From Haematobia irritans (taxonomy: Eukaryota > Arthropoda > Insecta > Diptera > Muscidae), in the NCBI RefSeq assembly GCF_050003625.1, contig NC_134397.1, positions 264,548,070 through 264,612,069 of the forward strand: a stretch of 64,000 nucleotides of DNA. Reading direction: 5' to 3'. Position numbers and translations under genes: made by a program. Numbering within the stretch: the first letter of the stretch is position 1; each line of letters begins with the position of its first letter. The notes below the pieces were generated by a model. It saw only the letters and a list, made by a program, of their open reading frames with translations. It made no database searches and was not told the DNA's origin. Of this stretch, positions 11,693 to 23,147 are shown in pieces.

Positions 11693-12090
11693 CTGAAAAA
11701 ATATTTACATGATATTAGGTTAGGTTAGGTTAGGTGGCAGCCCGATGTATCAGGCTCACTTAGACTATTCAGTCCTTTGTGATACCACATTGGTGAACTT
11801 CTCTCTTATCTTCTCTCTCTCTCTACATGATATTAAAGATTACGCAACCTAAATTTTAAGATGCGAAATTTACAAAATATTAAGGACAAATTTCCGTAAA
11901 ATAATGAAATTTAAATTAAAATAAAGTTTATGATATTTGTTTTTTTCGTTAAATTTAGGGTACAAATTTTGTAAATTTGAGTCCCTCCGTTAAAGTCGCA
12001 TGTCTTTGAACTAAGGTTAATTTTCCTTAAAGTAAAAAACACAGTTTTGATTTAAAGAAATTGTCCTTATAGCCTTATAACCTCGAAAGG
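11693..12090 (+). mobile_element. Family Z MITE-like copy interrupted by a SINE tail
   Basis: It starts CACTGAAAAAATATTTACAT, is interrupted by a 106-bp SINE fragment, then continues AAGATTACGCAACCTAAATT. The same phrases occur in order in the uninterrupted copy at 58286..58650. Confidence 0.6.
11718..11823 (-). mobile_element. 5'-truncated tRNA-SINE with 12-bp target duplication
   Basis: Only the 3' part of the SINE is present: a GTGGCAGCCCGATGTATCAG block and a (TTAGG)n-like tail on the plus strand. It is flanked by the direct repeat TACATGATATTA at 11706..11717 and 11824..11835, the mark of target-primed retrotransposition. The insertion is inside a family Z element. Confidence 0.8.
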
Positions 12091-12110
12091 AATTCTTGTG
12101 TCTTCCAAGC

Positions 12111-12656
12111 TTTTATACCCTCCACCATAGGATGGGGGTATATTAACTTTGTCATTCCGTTTGTAACACATCGAAATATTGCTCTGAGACCCCATAAAGT
12201 ATATGTATTCTGGGTCGTGGTGAAATTCTGAGTCGATCTGAGCATGTCCGTCCGTCCGTCTGTTGAAATCACGCTAACTTCCGAACGAAACAAGCTATCG
12301 ACTTGAAACTTGGCACAAGTAGTTGTTATTGATGTAGGTCAGACGGTATTGCAAATGGGCCATATCGGTCCACTTTTACGTATAGCCCCCATATAAACGG
12401 ACCCCCAAATTTGGCTTTCAGACCCTCTAAGAGAAGCAAATTTCATCCGATCCGGCTGAAATTTGGTACATGATGTTAGTATAAGGTCTCTAACAACCAT
12501 GCAAAAACTGGTCCACATCGGTCCATAATTATATATAGCCCCCATATAAACCGATACCCCGATTTGGCTTTCGGAGCCTCTAAGAGAAACAAATTTCATC
12601 CGATCCGGTGGAAATTTGGTACATGGTGTTCGTATATGGTCTCTAACACCCTAAAG
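12111..12656 (+). mobile_element. DINE-like family A copy 3, 3'-truncated
   Basis: It begins TTTTATACCCTCCACC with the usual head and about two 153-bp units. It breaks off at about 12655 and runs into a 29-bp minisatellite with no family-A 3' terminus. Confidence 0.7.
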
Positions 12657-13228
12657 AAATGAAAATTTTAGAAAATTTTCTATAGAAATTAAATTTTGAC
12701 AAAATTTTCTATAGAAATGAAATTTTGACAAAATTTTTTAAAGAAATAAAATTTTGACAAAATTTTCTACAAAATAAAATTTTGATAAAATGTTCTACAG
12801 AAATAAAATTTTGATAAAATGTTCTACAGAAATTTTTTTTTACAAAATTTTCTATAGAAATAAAATTTTTACAAAATTTTCTATAGAAATAAAATTTAGA
12901 CAAAATATTCTATAGAAACAAAATTTTGTATAGAAATAAAATTTTTACAAAATTTTCTATAGAAATAAAATTTTGGCAAAATTTTGTATAGATATAAAAT
13001 TTTGAAAACATTTTCTATAGAAATAAAATTGTTAACAATATTTTCTATAAAAATAAAATTTTGACAAAATTTTCTATAGAAATAAAATTTTGACAAATTT
13101 TTATATAGAAATAAAATTTTGACAAATCTTTCTATACAAATAAAATTTTGACAAAATGGTCCATAGAAATAAGTAGAAATAAAAATTTTACAAAATTTTC
13201 TATCGAAGTAAAATTTTGGAAAAATTTG
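12657..13228. repeat. 29-bp minisatellite array (TTTCTATAGAAA unit)
   Basis: About 20 degenerate units in AAATTTTCTATAGAAATAAA orientation. The array bridges the truncated A3 and a C-type fragment in opposite orientation, so it may mark a recombination junction. The minus-strand ORFs here are repetitive FYF/KFCQNF peptides with no gene value. Confidence 0.85.
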
Positions 13229-13557
13229 TCCTAAAAATGACAGTAATTTAATTTGGAAAAATGGTCCGCTGGTACGAATTTTGGTCCAATTTTGGAAAAA
13301 TGTTGGTCCAAAATAAAAATTCATTGTGCCCAAAACAGAAACGTGCCAAATTTGAAGTCGATCGGACTAAAACTGCGACCTGGAATTTGATCACAAAAAT
13401 GTGTTCACAGACAGACGGACATGGCTATATCGACTTAGGGACCCGCCCTGAGTAATATTGCCAAAGACACCATATGTCTATATCGTCTTCTTCTGGGTGT
13501 TGCAAACGTATGCACTAACTTATAATACCCTGTTCCATAGTATGGCGCAGGGTATAC
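13229..13557 (-). mobile_element. DINE-like family C, 5' fragment
   Basis: The minus strand begins at 13557 with TATACCCTGCGCCATACTAT and matches the 5' end of the copy at 58876 through the GTCCGTCTGTCTGTGAACAC region. The remainder is missing where the 29-bp array begins. Confidence 0.65.
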
Positions 13558-13599
13558 AAATCTTTAAGAAAAAGATTCAAATTCATCAAAATTAGTATA

Positions 13600-13860
13600 A
13601 GCCTATTTTTAACGATTTTTTTATCTTTAATTCAGGATTCACTTTAAAGATTATTTCTTTAAATCAAAAATGTGTTGTTTTAAGATACGGATAATTGGTT
13701 TTGCTTATATTTAAATTTAAGGAAAACAATTCTTGATATTTCTTTCAATTAAAATTTCTTTATTTTAAAGAAATTTATTCTTAATAGTGTGTACATTGCG
13801 TATCCTAAAATTCTGGCTACATACTCTTTCTTATTAGGTCAATATATTTTTCAGTGTATA
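13600..13860 (-). mobile_element. Family Z MITE-like fragment
   Basis: The minus strand starts at about 13857 with an ACACTGAAAAATATATTGAC end and contains the AATAATTTCTTTAAA-type phrases of the family. It is truncated on the left. Confidence 0.45.
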
Positions 13861-14872
13861 TATTCATTTTGCCGATTTCGATTCCAATGGCTTTTGGTAC
13901 CTGAACTAGATTTATTCTGATAAAGGCATAATATATTGGTAGTAAAATTGATAGTTATATACGGTCCATATTAGAGCTTAACCAAATACAAAATTTTATA
14001 GCAAAGCCCTTGTTCAAACATATATTTCCCATATATGTATATTTTTTCTCTAATAAATACTATAGTATAGGATTCTATAGGGTGACATAGAGTTAGAATT
14101 CTCCACCATGAGAGTTTATACACTCAAGAGAACAAAATATTGCGGAGAATGAGATGATGTTTGGGGATTTTACCATTTGTTTGGCTTTGAATAAGGACGC
14201 ATTGTCATTGGTTTGCTTAACATCTATGAGTATGGAAGCGACTGATGTACATAAATATGTATGTGTGTGTATATATTCATCCTTTGATTATACATACATA
14301 CGCACGGACTTATGTGTATGTATATTTTTGTCTTGTTCCATTTCTACTTATATACAAATTGTTACATACATAAATCTGTATATGAGTTTCTCCCCCCTTC
14401 AAAATTGATTTACTTGCCATCGTTTGTCTGCTCGTTCGTTTATTCGTCACCAAGAGTATTGTCATTTTAAGATCCTTTGGATTCTTTTTGGGGCTTTTGA
14501 AATTTTAATGCTGCTATTCGACAAAAGGCTTTGATAACGACATTGTTGATATTTTTTGCTGCTACTGCAGAGGCTGCATAAAGGTCCCTTCTTTTTATCT
14601 TTGCTGAATATTTAATAAAATTCCAAAATGGCGGAAATTTCAATACTTTTTATCAATGCAATTTGTTTGTGAATGTTTGAAATTTCATAATGCCATGATA
14701 TCAATAGGATATTGATTTTTGGGTTGTTTTTTTGGGATTGTTATAAAATTTATGTTACATAGGTCATAAGTATTAGAAATATTTCCATATATCTATATGT
14801 TTATTCGAAAATTTATAAATTGTTAAATATATGAAATTCATTTATTTATTTTTTATTGCGCAGTTTTTATAT
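13861..14872. other. AT-rich DNA, no gene recognised
   Basis: I see TATG/TACA-rich microsatellite-like stretches at about 14248..14380. The 84-codon plus ORF over them is composition-driven. Nothing else can be named. Confidence 0.45.
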
Positions 14873-14989
14873 CTTAAGGTGAGTTTAAAGTTCGAGTTTA
14901 GCCGCCAAAATCGTCATTTTTTTACTAAAGTGAAAACTAAATCAGTAAAAACAAGGCCATAAGTTCGGCCAGGCTGAATCGCTTCTCTA

Positions 14990-15502
14990 ACATATGTTCC
15001 AAACATATTTTGCAGGAAGAATTCCCCAAAGAAGATTGTGTTCATTCCCTCACATATTTTTAACTTCCACTAAATTTTGGAGTTCTTCGCATCTTTTTCT
15101 GTAATACAAATATGCTGTTCTTTTTTTTCAAATGTCTATTTTCTTGGTTCCGAATGTCTATTCTCTTTATTCCGAATACTCAATCTACTACTCAAATTAA
15201 ATAATATTTAGACTTAAGCATACCAAATTTTTGGCCATATTAACAGTTTTCCGAAACAACATACAAGCGGTTTCACAGAAATTGCTCTCATTTCATTCTC
15301 TCGCTGTGTTATGTTGATATTTTTTTATTCACCCTCCCGGTTTCCATATCTATTTCTTTCTCTATACTAACTCTCTCTCTCTCTGTCGCTCTCTGAATAA
15401 AGTATCACAACATATATATGTTTACTCGAAATTTGTAAATTTATATATGTTTACATTCACGCATATTATTTTTATCAGAACATATGAAAAACATATTTTT
15501 CT
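14990..15502. mobile_element. MITE1 copy 3, diverged and internally deleted
   Basis: It starts TCGCTTCTCTAACATATGTT and ends with CATATGAAAAACATATTTTT, as in the full copies. The central tRNA-like block is missing. It lies within the 3' end of A4. Confidence 0.55.
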
Positions 15503-15889
15503 AACAGTGCATGGATTGCATAGAAAGTTCTTAAAACATCTTAAAATTGTTTTCTAAATTGTTAGTTAGTCCATACGTGGTATATAAATATTAATATACC
15601 AAATATTTAAGTAATTAAGTTATTAAATATCATATACTACCACCACGTACCAAATTTCAACCAGATCGGATGAATTTTGCTTCTCCAAAAGGCACCGGAC
15701 GTCAAATCTGGGGATCGGTTTATATGGGGGCTATATATAATTATGGACTGATATGAACCAATTCCTGTATGATTGTTGGATACCATATACTAACATCACG
15801 TACCAAATTTCAACCGAATCGGATGAATTTTGCTCTTCCAAGGGCTCCGGAGGTCAAATCTGGGGATCGGTTTATATGGGGGCTATATA

Positions 15890-16845
15890 CACGCTCACAA
15901 AAAATCGCTTCTGTAACATATACTCCCAAACATATTTTGCTTCAAGCATATACATTTGTGGGTATTGCCCAAACATTTATATGTTTGATCTCTTCCAATA
16001 TATAATATGTTTGAAAGCATATTGGTCTAAACAATATATGTTTGGGTAGTCTAAGTTCCAAACATTTTGTATTTTTGCATCCAAATTCAATAATGTTGTC
16101 TTCCAAAAAACAATATGTTATTATATGAACATATAATATGTTTGGAAGCATTTTGCACCCAAAACTATTATATGCTTAAAAAAAATTTCTCAAAATTGTA
16201 TTTATTTATTTATTTATTTAGAATCATAATGAATTATGAAAATAAACAGGTAATATAGGTGCTAACAACATAGGTTTTCGACCTGAATGCTCAAAATTTT
16301 GTTTCTGCCTAATTGTATATTCCCTTCACATCTCACTTCCACGAGATTTTTTAGTTCTTAGCACCTTTTTCTGTAATACAAACATTGTAGAAGAAATTAT
16401 TCAATTTTATGATTTTTTTATTTTAATTTTACCTTTTGCCGGACGGGGATTCGAACAGCGGACCACACAGTTTATAAGGATCAAAGAAGTAGCTGATCAA
16501 TTGCCCAAGGGGAAATAAAATGTTAATTTTGTAATAACAAGCAACAACCACCAACTTAATTCAATATCGCTCCCTGTTAAATAGCGCTCCAAGCTACTAA
16601 ACACATATATGTTTATAGGCTATTTCTAAATTAATATATGTTTGCATCCAAGCATATTATATTTACAAACATTTTATGTCCCAAACATAATATGTTCTAA
16701 CATATTAGCATATATGTCCCAAACATGTTATGCTAGTTTATGAACATTATATGCTTGCAATCAAAAATATTGTGTTTAAAAATTTGTGTTCCAAACATAT
16801 AATGTTCATAGCCAAACATATGAAAAACAGTCTTTTTCATCCGTG
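15890..16845. mobile_element. MITE1 copy 1, TA-flanked, with internal tRNA-like block
   Basis: The 956-bp element has CACG...CGTG ends and imperfect ~30-bp inverted termini, with TA on both sides (15888..15889 and 16846..16847). Removing it and one TA restores the family-A unit phrase GGGGCTATATATAATTATGG. The interior is rich in AACATAT(A)TGTTT motifs. No transposase ORF is present, so it is non-autonomous; the TA target fits the Tc1/mariner superfamily. Confidence 0.85.
16437..16508 (-). repeat. tRNA-like module inside MITE1 copy 1
   Basis: The minus strand has GTGGTCCGCTGTTCGAATCC followed by CCGTCCGGCAAAAGGT, with a box-B GTTCGAATC. It and the ~130 bp after it match the module at 54843..55010. 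The box-A side is worn. Confidence 0.6.
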
Positions 16846-17714
16846 TATAATTATGGACCGATTTCGACCACTTTTTGCATTGGTGTTTGAGGCCATATAT
16901 TAACACCACGTACCAAATTTCTACAGAATCAGATGAATTTTGGTCTTCTAAGAGACTCCGGAGGTCAAATCTGGTGATCGGTTTATATGGGGCTGTATAT
17001 ATTTATGGACCGATGTGGACCAATTTTTGCATGGTTGTTAGAGATCATATGCTAACACCATGTACCCAATTTCAGCCGGATCGGATGAAATTTGCTTCTC
17101 TTAGAGGCTACGTAAGCCAAATCAGGGGGATCGGTTTATATGGGGGCTATATGTAATTATGGACCGATGTGGACCAATTTTGCATGGTTGTTAGAGGTTG
17201 TTCAGCCGGATCGGATGAAATTTGCTTCTCTTAGAGGCCTCGCAAGCCAAATTTGGGGTCCGTTTATATGAGGGCTATTCGTAAAAGTCGACCGATATGG
17301 CCCATTTGCAATACCACCCGACCTACATCAATAACAACTACTTGTGCCAAGTTTCAAATCGATAGCTTGTTTCGTTCGGAAGTTAGCGTGATTTTAACAG
17401 ACGGAGGGACATGCCCTGATCGACTCAGAATTTCACCGCGACCCAGAATATATATACTTTATGGGGTCTTAGAGCAATATTCCGATGTGTTACAAACGGA
17501 ATGACAAAGTTAATATACCCCCATCCTATGGTGGAGTGTATAAAAAGACATAAGATTATACATATTTTTTCAGATTTCATTATAGCTTGATGGGGAATAG
17601 CCCAAAGCAAATTTTCACAAAGTTTGTATTCCTTAAAATGGTTTATTAAAGAAAAGTAATCATGAAAAAATTGCGATTTTTGCGGCTAAACTTGAACTTA
17701 ATACCCACCTTAAG

Positions 17715-18181
17715 TCTACATTTACTAAGTTCTTTGTTACAGCGTGCTGAGAACTCAGCATTGGAATGGTCCATTTCATCGGCCCGAAGCGGCCTCTTCA
17801 GTATAGTAGTACACTTCATACTGACTACATGGCACGATGCCGTGTCAACTTTGGCTGCAGTGAGTTGTCAGACGGGACTGTCCAACATTCTCTGAATCGG
17901 AAGCGATCCAAGAGATGCAACCGAATGCCACATATAGCTTCCTACAATCCACACATAGAGTTGGCATAACCCATAGATGCTAGGAGACTTTAGTGATTAT
18001 ATGAACTGATGGGTAATGAGCAGAAAGGCATAGCTTTGACAGAATAGATCGATGACTCCACCTTTTGCACGATGGTCGTTGAGACGATAATTATGGGTGA
18101 TTGCAGCAATTCGCGAATGCTTTATACGATATTCGAATTGCCCAGGCGAGGCCCAATTATGCAGCCGAAACGACGGACATA
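17715..18181. other. Unassigned, possible retroelement debris
   Basis: The segment is less AT-rich than its neighbours, with overlapping 67- and 77-codon plus ORFs (17662..17969) of no recognised domain. The change in composition and the adjacent duplication suggest worn mobile DNA, but I cannot name a family. Confidence 0.3.
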
Positions 18182-18551
18182 GTGAGCGCTGTCCTGCTGA
18201 TCCTTGATTCAGGGAACTAATTCTAGAGCACCTAATGAAATGAACCCCGCTACAAGGGTTTATGGGATCACAGCATCCTTTGGCGACGTGACAGTGGCTG
18301 AACCGAAGAGGAGCGCTTAGGACAGTTTTTCGAGCATCCCGAGAATGATGGAGCGAACAGAAGAGCCGTAGGTCGTGAGCGCTGTCCTGCTGATCCTTGA
18401 GTCAGGGAACTAATTCTAGAGCAACTAATGAAATGAACCCCGCTACAAGGGTTTATGGGATCACAGCATCCTTTGGCGACGTGACAGTGGCTGAATCGAA
18501 GAGGAGCGCTTAGGACAGTTTATCGAGCATCCCGAGAATGATGGAGCGAAC
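18182..18551. repeat. Tandem duplication, ~176-bp copies at 195-bp spacing
   Basis: 18182..18363 and 18377..18551 are almost identical. Each runs from GTGAGCGCTGTCCTGCTGAT through TTTATGGGATCACAGCATCC to CCGAGAATGATGGAGCGAAC. The second copy runs straight into a solo Himar1 3' end. Confidence 0.85.
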
Positions 18552-18611
18552 GAATTTTGACAAAAAAATGTGTTTTTCTTTGTTAGACCGGGGACTTATC
18601 AGCCAACCTGT
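18549..18611 (+). mobile_element. Solo 3' end of a Himar1-like mariner
   Basis: ACGAATTTTGACAAAAAAAT followed by the terminal GACCGGGGACTTATCAGCCA and ACCTGT. It is the same 3' terminus as the full copies and is followed by TA. The rest of the element is absent. Confidence 0.85.
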
Positions 18612-18620
18612 TACTCGTTT

Positions 18621-18805
18621 AGGTTAAATATAGAGACAGGCTCACTTAGACAATTTAGTCCATTGTGATGCCACAGCAGTGAACTTCTCTCTTATCACTG
18701 AGCTGGTCGATTCTATGTTTAGCTCAATTACAAGGGACCTCCTTTTTATAGCCGATTCAAAGGAATAGAACTCTCTACATTTTGTCCAAGGTATAAAAAC
18801 TGAGC
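18621..18805 (-). mobile_element. 5'-truncated, diverged tRNA-SINE
   Basis: The CAGGCTCACTTAGACAATTT, GTGAACTTCTCTCTTATCAC and GGGACCTCCTTTTTATAGCC blocks follow the order of the full SINE at 24138..24482. The tRNA-like head is missing and no target duplication is evident. Confidence 0.65.
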
Positions 18806-20295
18806 AACCTTTCCTAACATTATTACCCATTCCTATATAAAATACACAACAACTAACCAAGTTGTTCAACGAATAAAACTCTTAGAAAAACTCTCAAATT
18901 TCCGGGTTATGATTCTTAATCCATAAAACCGCACATATGGAAGAAAATTCGTAATGTCAGACAACATAAGGCCAAAATGAATGTAAAATATGATGAGAGA
19001 TAAATCCTTGACTCTGATAATATGCGCCTAATTAAAGACCCATTACCAATACCCTCAAGGACAAATTGCAAATAAATCCCAAAGAAGAAAATGATATGAT
19101 CTCTGTGGCATAAACAAAACACGAAAAAAAAAAACTGACGAAAAACCGCAAGACCACCACAGAGTGCGAGGGGCAAAGGAAATAGGAAGCGATGCAATGC
19201 AGTTCATCATTAGTCATGAACAAATTCAACCCTCAAATCATCGATACATGCTTGCTACGCAATACGCACCAAAAACTCCTCACCCTGGGGGTGTTGTTTA
19301 AATAGCAAGGATTTTATGGTCCTGAAGAGAATGAAAGCAGAGCGGAGTATTACATTGAAATCTGACACTTTAAGTGAAAAATGTTAAACATCGAATGGAC
19401 TGAATTGAATTGTTGCAGACTTAGGAGAGGGTATAATTATTTCTCCACCTCACCCCATCCTCGCGTGAAAACCCTGATCATTCCACCCATCCTAATTGCC
19501 TATCTGCTATGAGCAAAAAAAAAACAACAGCTCATTGAAGCAGTGAAAGTTTGCTGTCTAAACAATAGCGGAAGTAAGGTGGAGCAAATGCTAACAAGAC
19601 CAGGCCAGAAGTCGTGGTAATGAATTTAAAATACTGCGGGGAAATCTGTCGATGTTTTGAGGATAATTAGCCCAAGGTAAACAAGTGAAGGTGTCAGTAA
19701 CAGGTTACACAAATTTTTTTAACTAAAATGTATCAGATATTGATATTAAATTTTTGTTCCGCCCATTTAAGAGTAAAAGAAAAACTGAAGATAGCAATTA
19801 AGGTGAATTTCCCTCTTGCTTTTTCCTAGTACTCGGAAACAAAAAAAATTATTTTATTAAAAACTAGGAAAAAATCATAATGCTAATATGGTAATGAGTT
19901 CATTTTTTTCTACTTTTTCATTCATAACTAAAATTTCATTGAGATTTTTTTTTCTTTTATTAGCTTTCTTATCCAACACTTGACCGGTTAAACGTAACCT
20001 CTGGTTACAAATTGAGTTTAAGAAGAATACAAAAGAAGAAGTAAACTGAAAATCAAGAAATCACCTCTATTTCTTACTGGTCAAAATTGGTCGAAGGGAA
20101 AAAAGAAAATGTGTTAATATTGCAAAAGTTACTTTGTAAAGATGATGGATGTTAAGTATCTCTTTCTTCCTCGAAAGTAGCTTTAAATTAAATTTCCTTG
20201 GTTAGTGGCATAAACTTGGTGGTCTTTGTAATCTTAGACTTAGTCTGTTTGTTTCTTTAGTGTGAAGCCAGGTTGTTGGTCTTACAGAGATATAT
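18806..20295. other. Unassigned AT-rich DNA
   Basis: No gene, RNA or element is recognised. Minus ORFs at 18916..19197 and 19032..19229 are hydrophobic and T-rich with no domain. This may be single-copy intergenic or intronic sequence. Confidence 0.4.
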
Positions 20296-20640
20296 TTGCA
20301 CAAAACAACGATAATCATAATAACCTTAGGGGAAATTAATCAACTCCAACTGGTACAGGACTACAGTGTGGCTGACACAATTTTGCATGCGCTCGAACCA
20401 ATTGTCGAAGAAAGAAGTAATACGGTGCCAAGTCAGGACTATACGGCGGATGACCCATCATATCGATGTTTTGAGTGCTCAAACATGCTGTTATTTGAGA
20501 GCTCGTATCGTCGTGGTGAAGAGTCCATCCCGATTTCATTTTCATGAATATAGCGACATTTTTCGTCATTATAATGATTTTTAATCCAATAAGTTTAAAT
20601 CCAATTTTTTCCGTCAAAATTTTCTGAAATAAACCTACAT
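20296..20640 (-). pseudogene. Mariner-superfamily transposase relic (C-terminal half)
   Basis: The minus-strand frame at 20336..20617 reads a catalytic LHHDD segment, then LSTQNIDMMGHPPYSPDLAP. HPPYSPDLAP with the third catalytic Asp is a mariner hallmark. The spacing between the two Asp residues is shortened and no N-terminal half is present. It is a dead fragment of a different subfamily from Himar1. Confidence 0.6.
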
Positions 20641-20825
20641 TTTTCTTTCATAGTGGGTTGACCTTTTTTGTGTATACATTTGTTGACAGTTGAGTGGAAT
20701 ATTCCAAAAACTCATTTAGTTGGTTTCAAATATTGTCAGGGACACAGTTTTTACTCATAAATCGAGGAACAATGGAATTTTTCGTTTCTCGATGTGAGAA
20801 GTTCTCACTAAAAATACAGAACATG

Positions 20826-21130
20826 GGTACTGGTCCGACTAGTGCCTAAGGTTGTCTCAATCTCAGGATAGGTCATGACGATCATGAAATATTAGTTGGG
20901 TTTCCCGATTTCATGGAAGACAAATCGGATACAAATGATTGGGTACCACTCAGAATTGACAGTTCTCATGTTTTGAGTGCTCAAACATGCTGTTATTTGA
21001 GAGCTCGCATTGTCGTGGTGAAGAGTGATCCGTCTTCGGCAGTTGGGTTTCCCGATTTCAAGGAAGACAACTCTGAAACAAATGATTGTGTACCACTCAT
21101 AATTGACAGTTCTGCGTTGTCCTAGTGGTA
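20826..21130. repeat. Direct repeats with mariner-relic pieces
   Basis: The AGTTGGGTTTCCCGATTTCA block occurs at about 20892 and 21042. A GTTTTGAGTGCTCAAACATG block at about 20468 recurs at 20962 together with the following ~45 bp. A TGGTCCGACTAGTGCCTAA phrase at 20832 recurs at about 23528. These are rearranged fragments of one or two old elements. Confidence 0.6.
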
Positions 21131-21425
21131 CGAATGCGACATGCCCATTTTTTGTCGGAAATAGACGATCATTTGCTTGAAAGTGCTTCGAGTGTGAGGT
21201 AATAGAATGAAGGGGTAACGTTGACGAAAAATCAAAACGGAATGTTTACAGTTTCATCCACGGGCGTTCACGATTTAATCAACGGCTTTCTTTTTAATTT
21301 GGCCATGAAAAATCTTAAAATATTCGATAGACATTCTTAAGGCAACTACGTCGGTGTTGCAATGTGTTAAGGCGACTGTTAACGCCTTTGGTGCAGGCAA
21401 TCCAGGTTCGCATCACGGTAGCGTA
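21131..21425. other. Unassigned spacer
   Basis: No recognisable feature lies between the relic repeats and DINE B1. Confidence 0.4.
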
Positions 21426-23147
21426 TTTTTATACCCACCATCATAGAATGGTGACGGGGGTATAATAAGTTTGTCATTCCGTTTGTAACACATCGAAATA
21501 TCGATTTCCGACTATATAAAGTATATATATTCTAGATCAGGGAGAAATTCTAAGACGATATAACGATGTCCGTCTGTCCGTCTGTCTGTCTGTTGTAATC
21601 ACGCTACAGTCTTCAATAATGAAGCAATCGTGCTAAAATTTTGCACAAACTCGTCTTTTGCCTGCAGGCAGGTCAAGTTTGAAGATGGGCTATATCGGTC
21701 CAGGTTTTGATACAGTACCCATATAATCCGACCTCCCGATTTGGGGTCTTGGGCTTATAGAAATCGTAGTTTTTATCCAATTTGCCTGAAATTTGAAATC
21801 TAGAGGTATTTTATGACCATAAAGAGGTGTGGTGAGTATCGGTCCATGTTTTGGTATAGCCCCCATATAGACCGATCTCCCGATTTTACTTCTTGGTCTT
21901 ATAGAAACCACAGTTTTTATTCAATTTACCTGAAATTTGAAATCTAGACGTGTTTTATGACCATAAAGAGGTGTGCCAAAAATGGTGAGTATCGGTCCAT
22001 GTTTTGGTATAGCCCCCATATAGACCGATCTCCCGATTTTACTTCTTGGGCTTATAGAAACCGCAGTTTTTATTCAATTTATCTGAAATTGGAAATCTAG
22101 AGGTATTGTAAGACCACAAATGCGTGTGCCAAAAATTGTGAGTATCGATCCATATTTTGGTATAGCCCCCATATAGACCGATCTCCCGATTTTACTTCTT
22201 GGGCTTATAGAAACCGCAGTTTTTATCCAATTTATCTGAATTTGGAAATCAAAAGGTACTTTAGAACCGTTAAGAGGTGTGCCAAAAATGATGAGCATCG
22301 GTCCATGTTTTGGTATGGTGCCCATATAAACCGACCTCCCGATTTGGGGTCTTGGGCTTATAGAAACCGTAGTTTTTATCCAATTTGCCTGAAATTGGAA
22401 ATCTAGATGTATTTTAGGACCATAAATAGGTGTGCCGAAAATGATGAGTATCGGTCCATATTTTGGTATAGCCCCCATATAGACCGATTTCCCGATTTTA
22501 CTTCTTGGGCTTCTAGAATCCAAAGTTTTTATCCATTTTGCCTGAAATTGGAAATCTAGAGGTATTTTCGGGCCATAAAGAGGTGTGCCGGTATTTTCGG
22601 GCCATAAAGAGGTGTGCCGAAAACGGTCCATATTTTAGTATAGCCCCCATAAGAACTATTTCCAGATTTAATTCCTTGGGTTTCTGGAATTCTAAATATT
22701 CTGGTATTTGAGGCTCAGAAAAACGTGTATCGGATTAAGTTTTTATCGGTCCATTTGGTAATGCCTCCATAAAGACCGACTTCACTTCTTGAGAGTGTAG
22801 AAGGCCAACTGATCATGAAAATTGCTTGAAACTCAATGTAAAATTTCCAAATTTTATTTCCCGGGTGAAAATCTACAGATTTAAGATTTCAAATCAAGGC
22901 GTTATTTTATAATTTTCTTGCACACTTACAAGAGATGTTAATAATTCCTCTATAACTCAAACAAAAATTGTTCTTATAAATCCAGAACCTGATATAGTCC
23001 TCATAGGTGAAATCTTTAAATTTATCTTCCGGAAGTGTTCTCAAGCCCTCCTGAAATTTCAAAGGAAACCCTAATATTTGGTTCATGGTGGTGGGTATTT
23101 AAGATTCGGCCCGGCCGAACTTACTGCTGTATATACTTGTTTTTTTA
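21426..23147 (+). mobile_element. DINE-like family B copy 1 (complete ends)
   Basis: It begins TTTTTATACCCACCATCATA with the shared AAAGTATATATATTCTAGAT and GTCCGTCTG blocks. The core has five to six ~152-bp units marked by TATAGCCCCCATATAGACCG (near 21858, 22010, 22163, 22317, 22468). It ends with the hairpin TTCGGCCCGGCCGAA and GTATATACTTGTTTTTTT. Organisation is as in family A with a different unit sequence. Confidence 0.75.

Larger units (their letters stand above)
14948..17546 (-). mobile_element. DINE-like family A copy 4 with two nested MITE1 copies
   Basis: The 5' end is at 17546 (TATACACTCCACCATAGG on the minus strand) and the 3' hairpin is at about 14948..14990 (GTTCGGCCAGGCTGAA on the plus strand). 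The 153-bp units occupy about 15650..15889 and 16846..17300. MITE1 insertions at 14990..15502 and 15890..16845 interrupt it. Confidence 0.7.
14873..17714. mobile_element. Inverted-ended element K, split by DINE A4
   Basis: 14873..14945 (CTTAAGGTGAGTTTAAAGTT, then GAGTTTAGCCGCCAAAATCG) is the imperfect reverse complement of 17665..17714 (CGATTTTTGCGGCTAAACTT, then ACCCACCTTAAG). These inverted ends bracket the whole A4 complex, so A4 appears to have landed inside one K copy. Confidence 0.6.

Noticed and set aside
11706..11835. (TTAGG)n as a real telomere tract
   Set aside because: Only three or four units are present and they are the tail of a SINE with a target duplication; flies do not use TTAGG telomeres.
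12896..13333. 145-codon minus ORF rich in Phe, Tyr and Lys
   Set aside because: It is the 29-bp minisatellite read in frame; low complexity.
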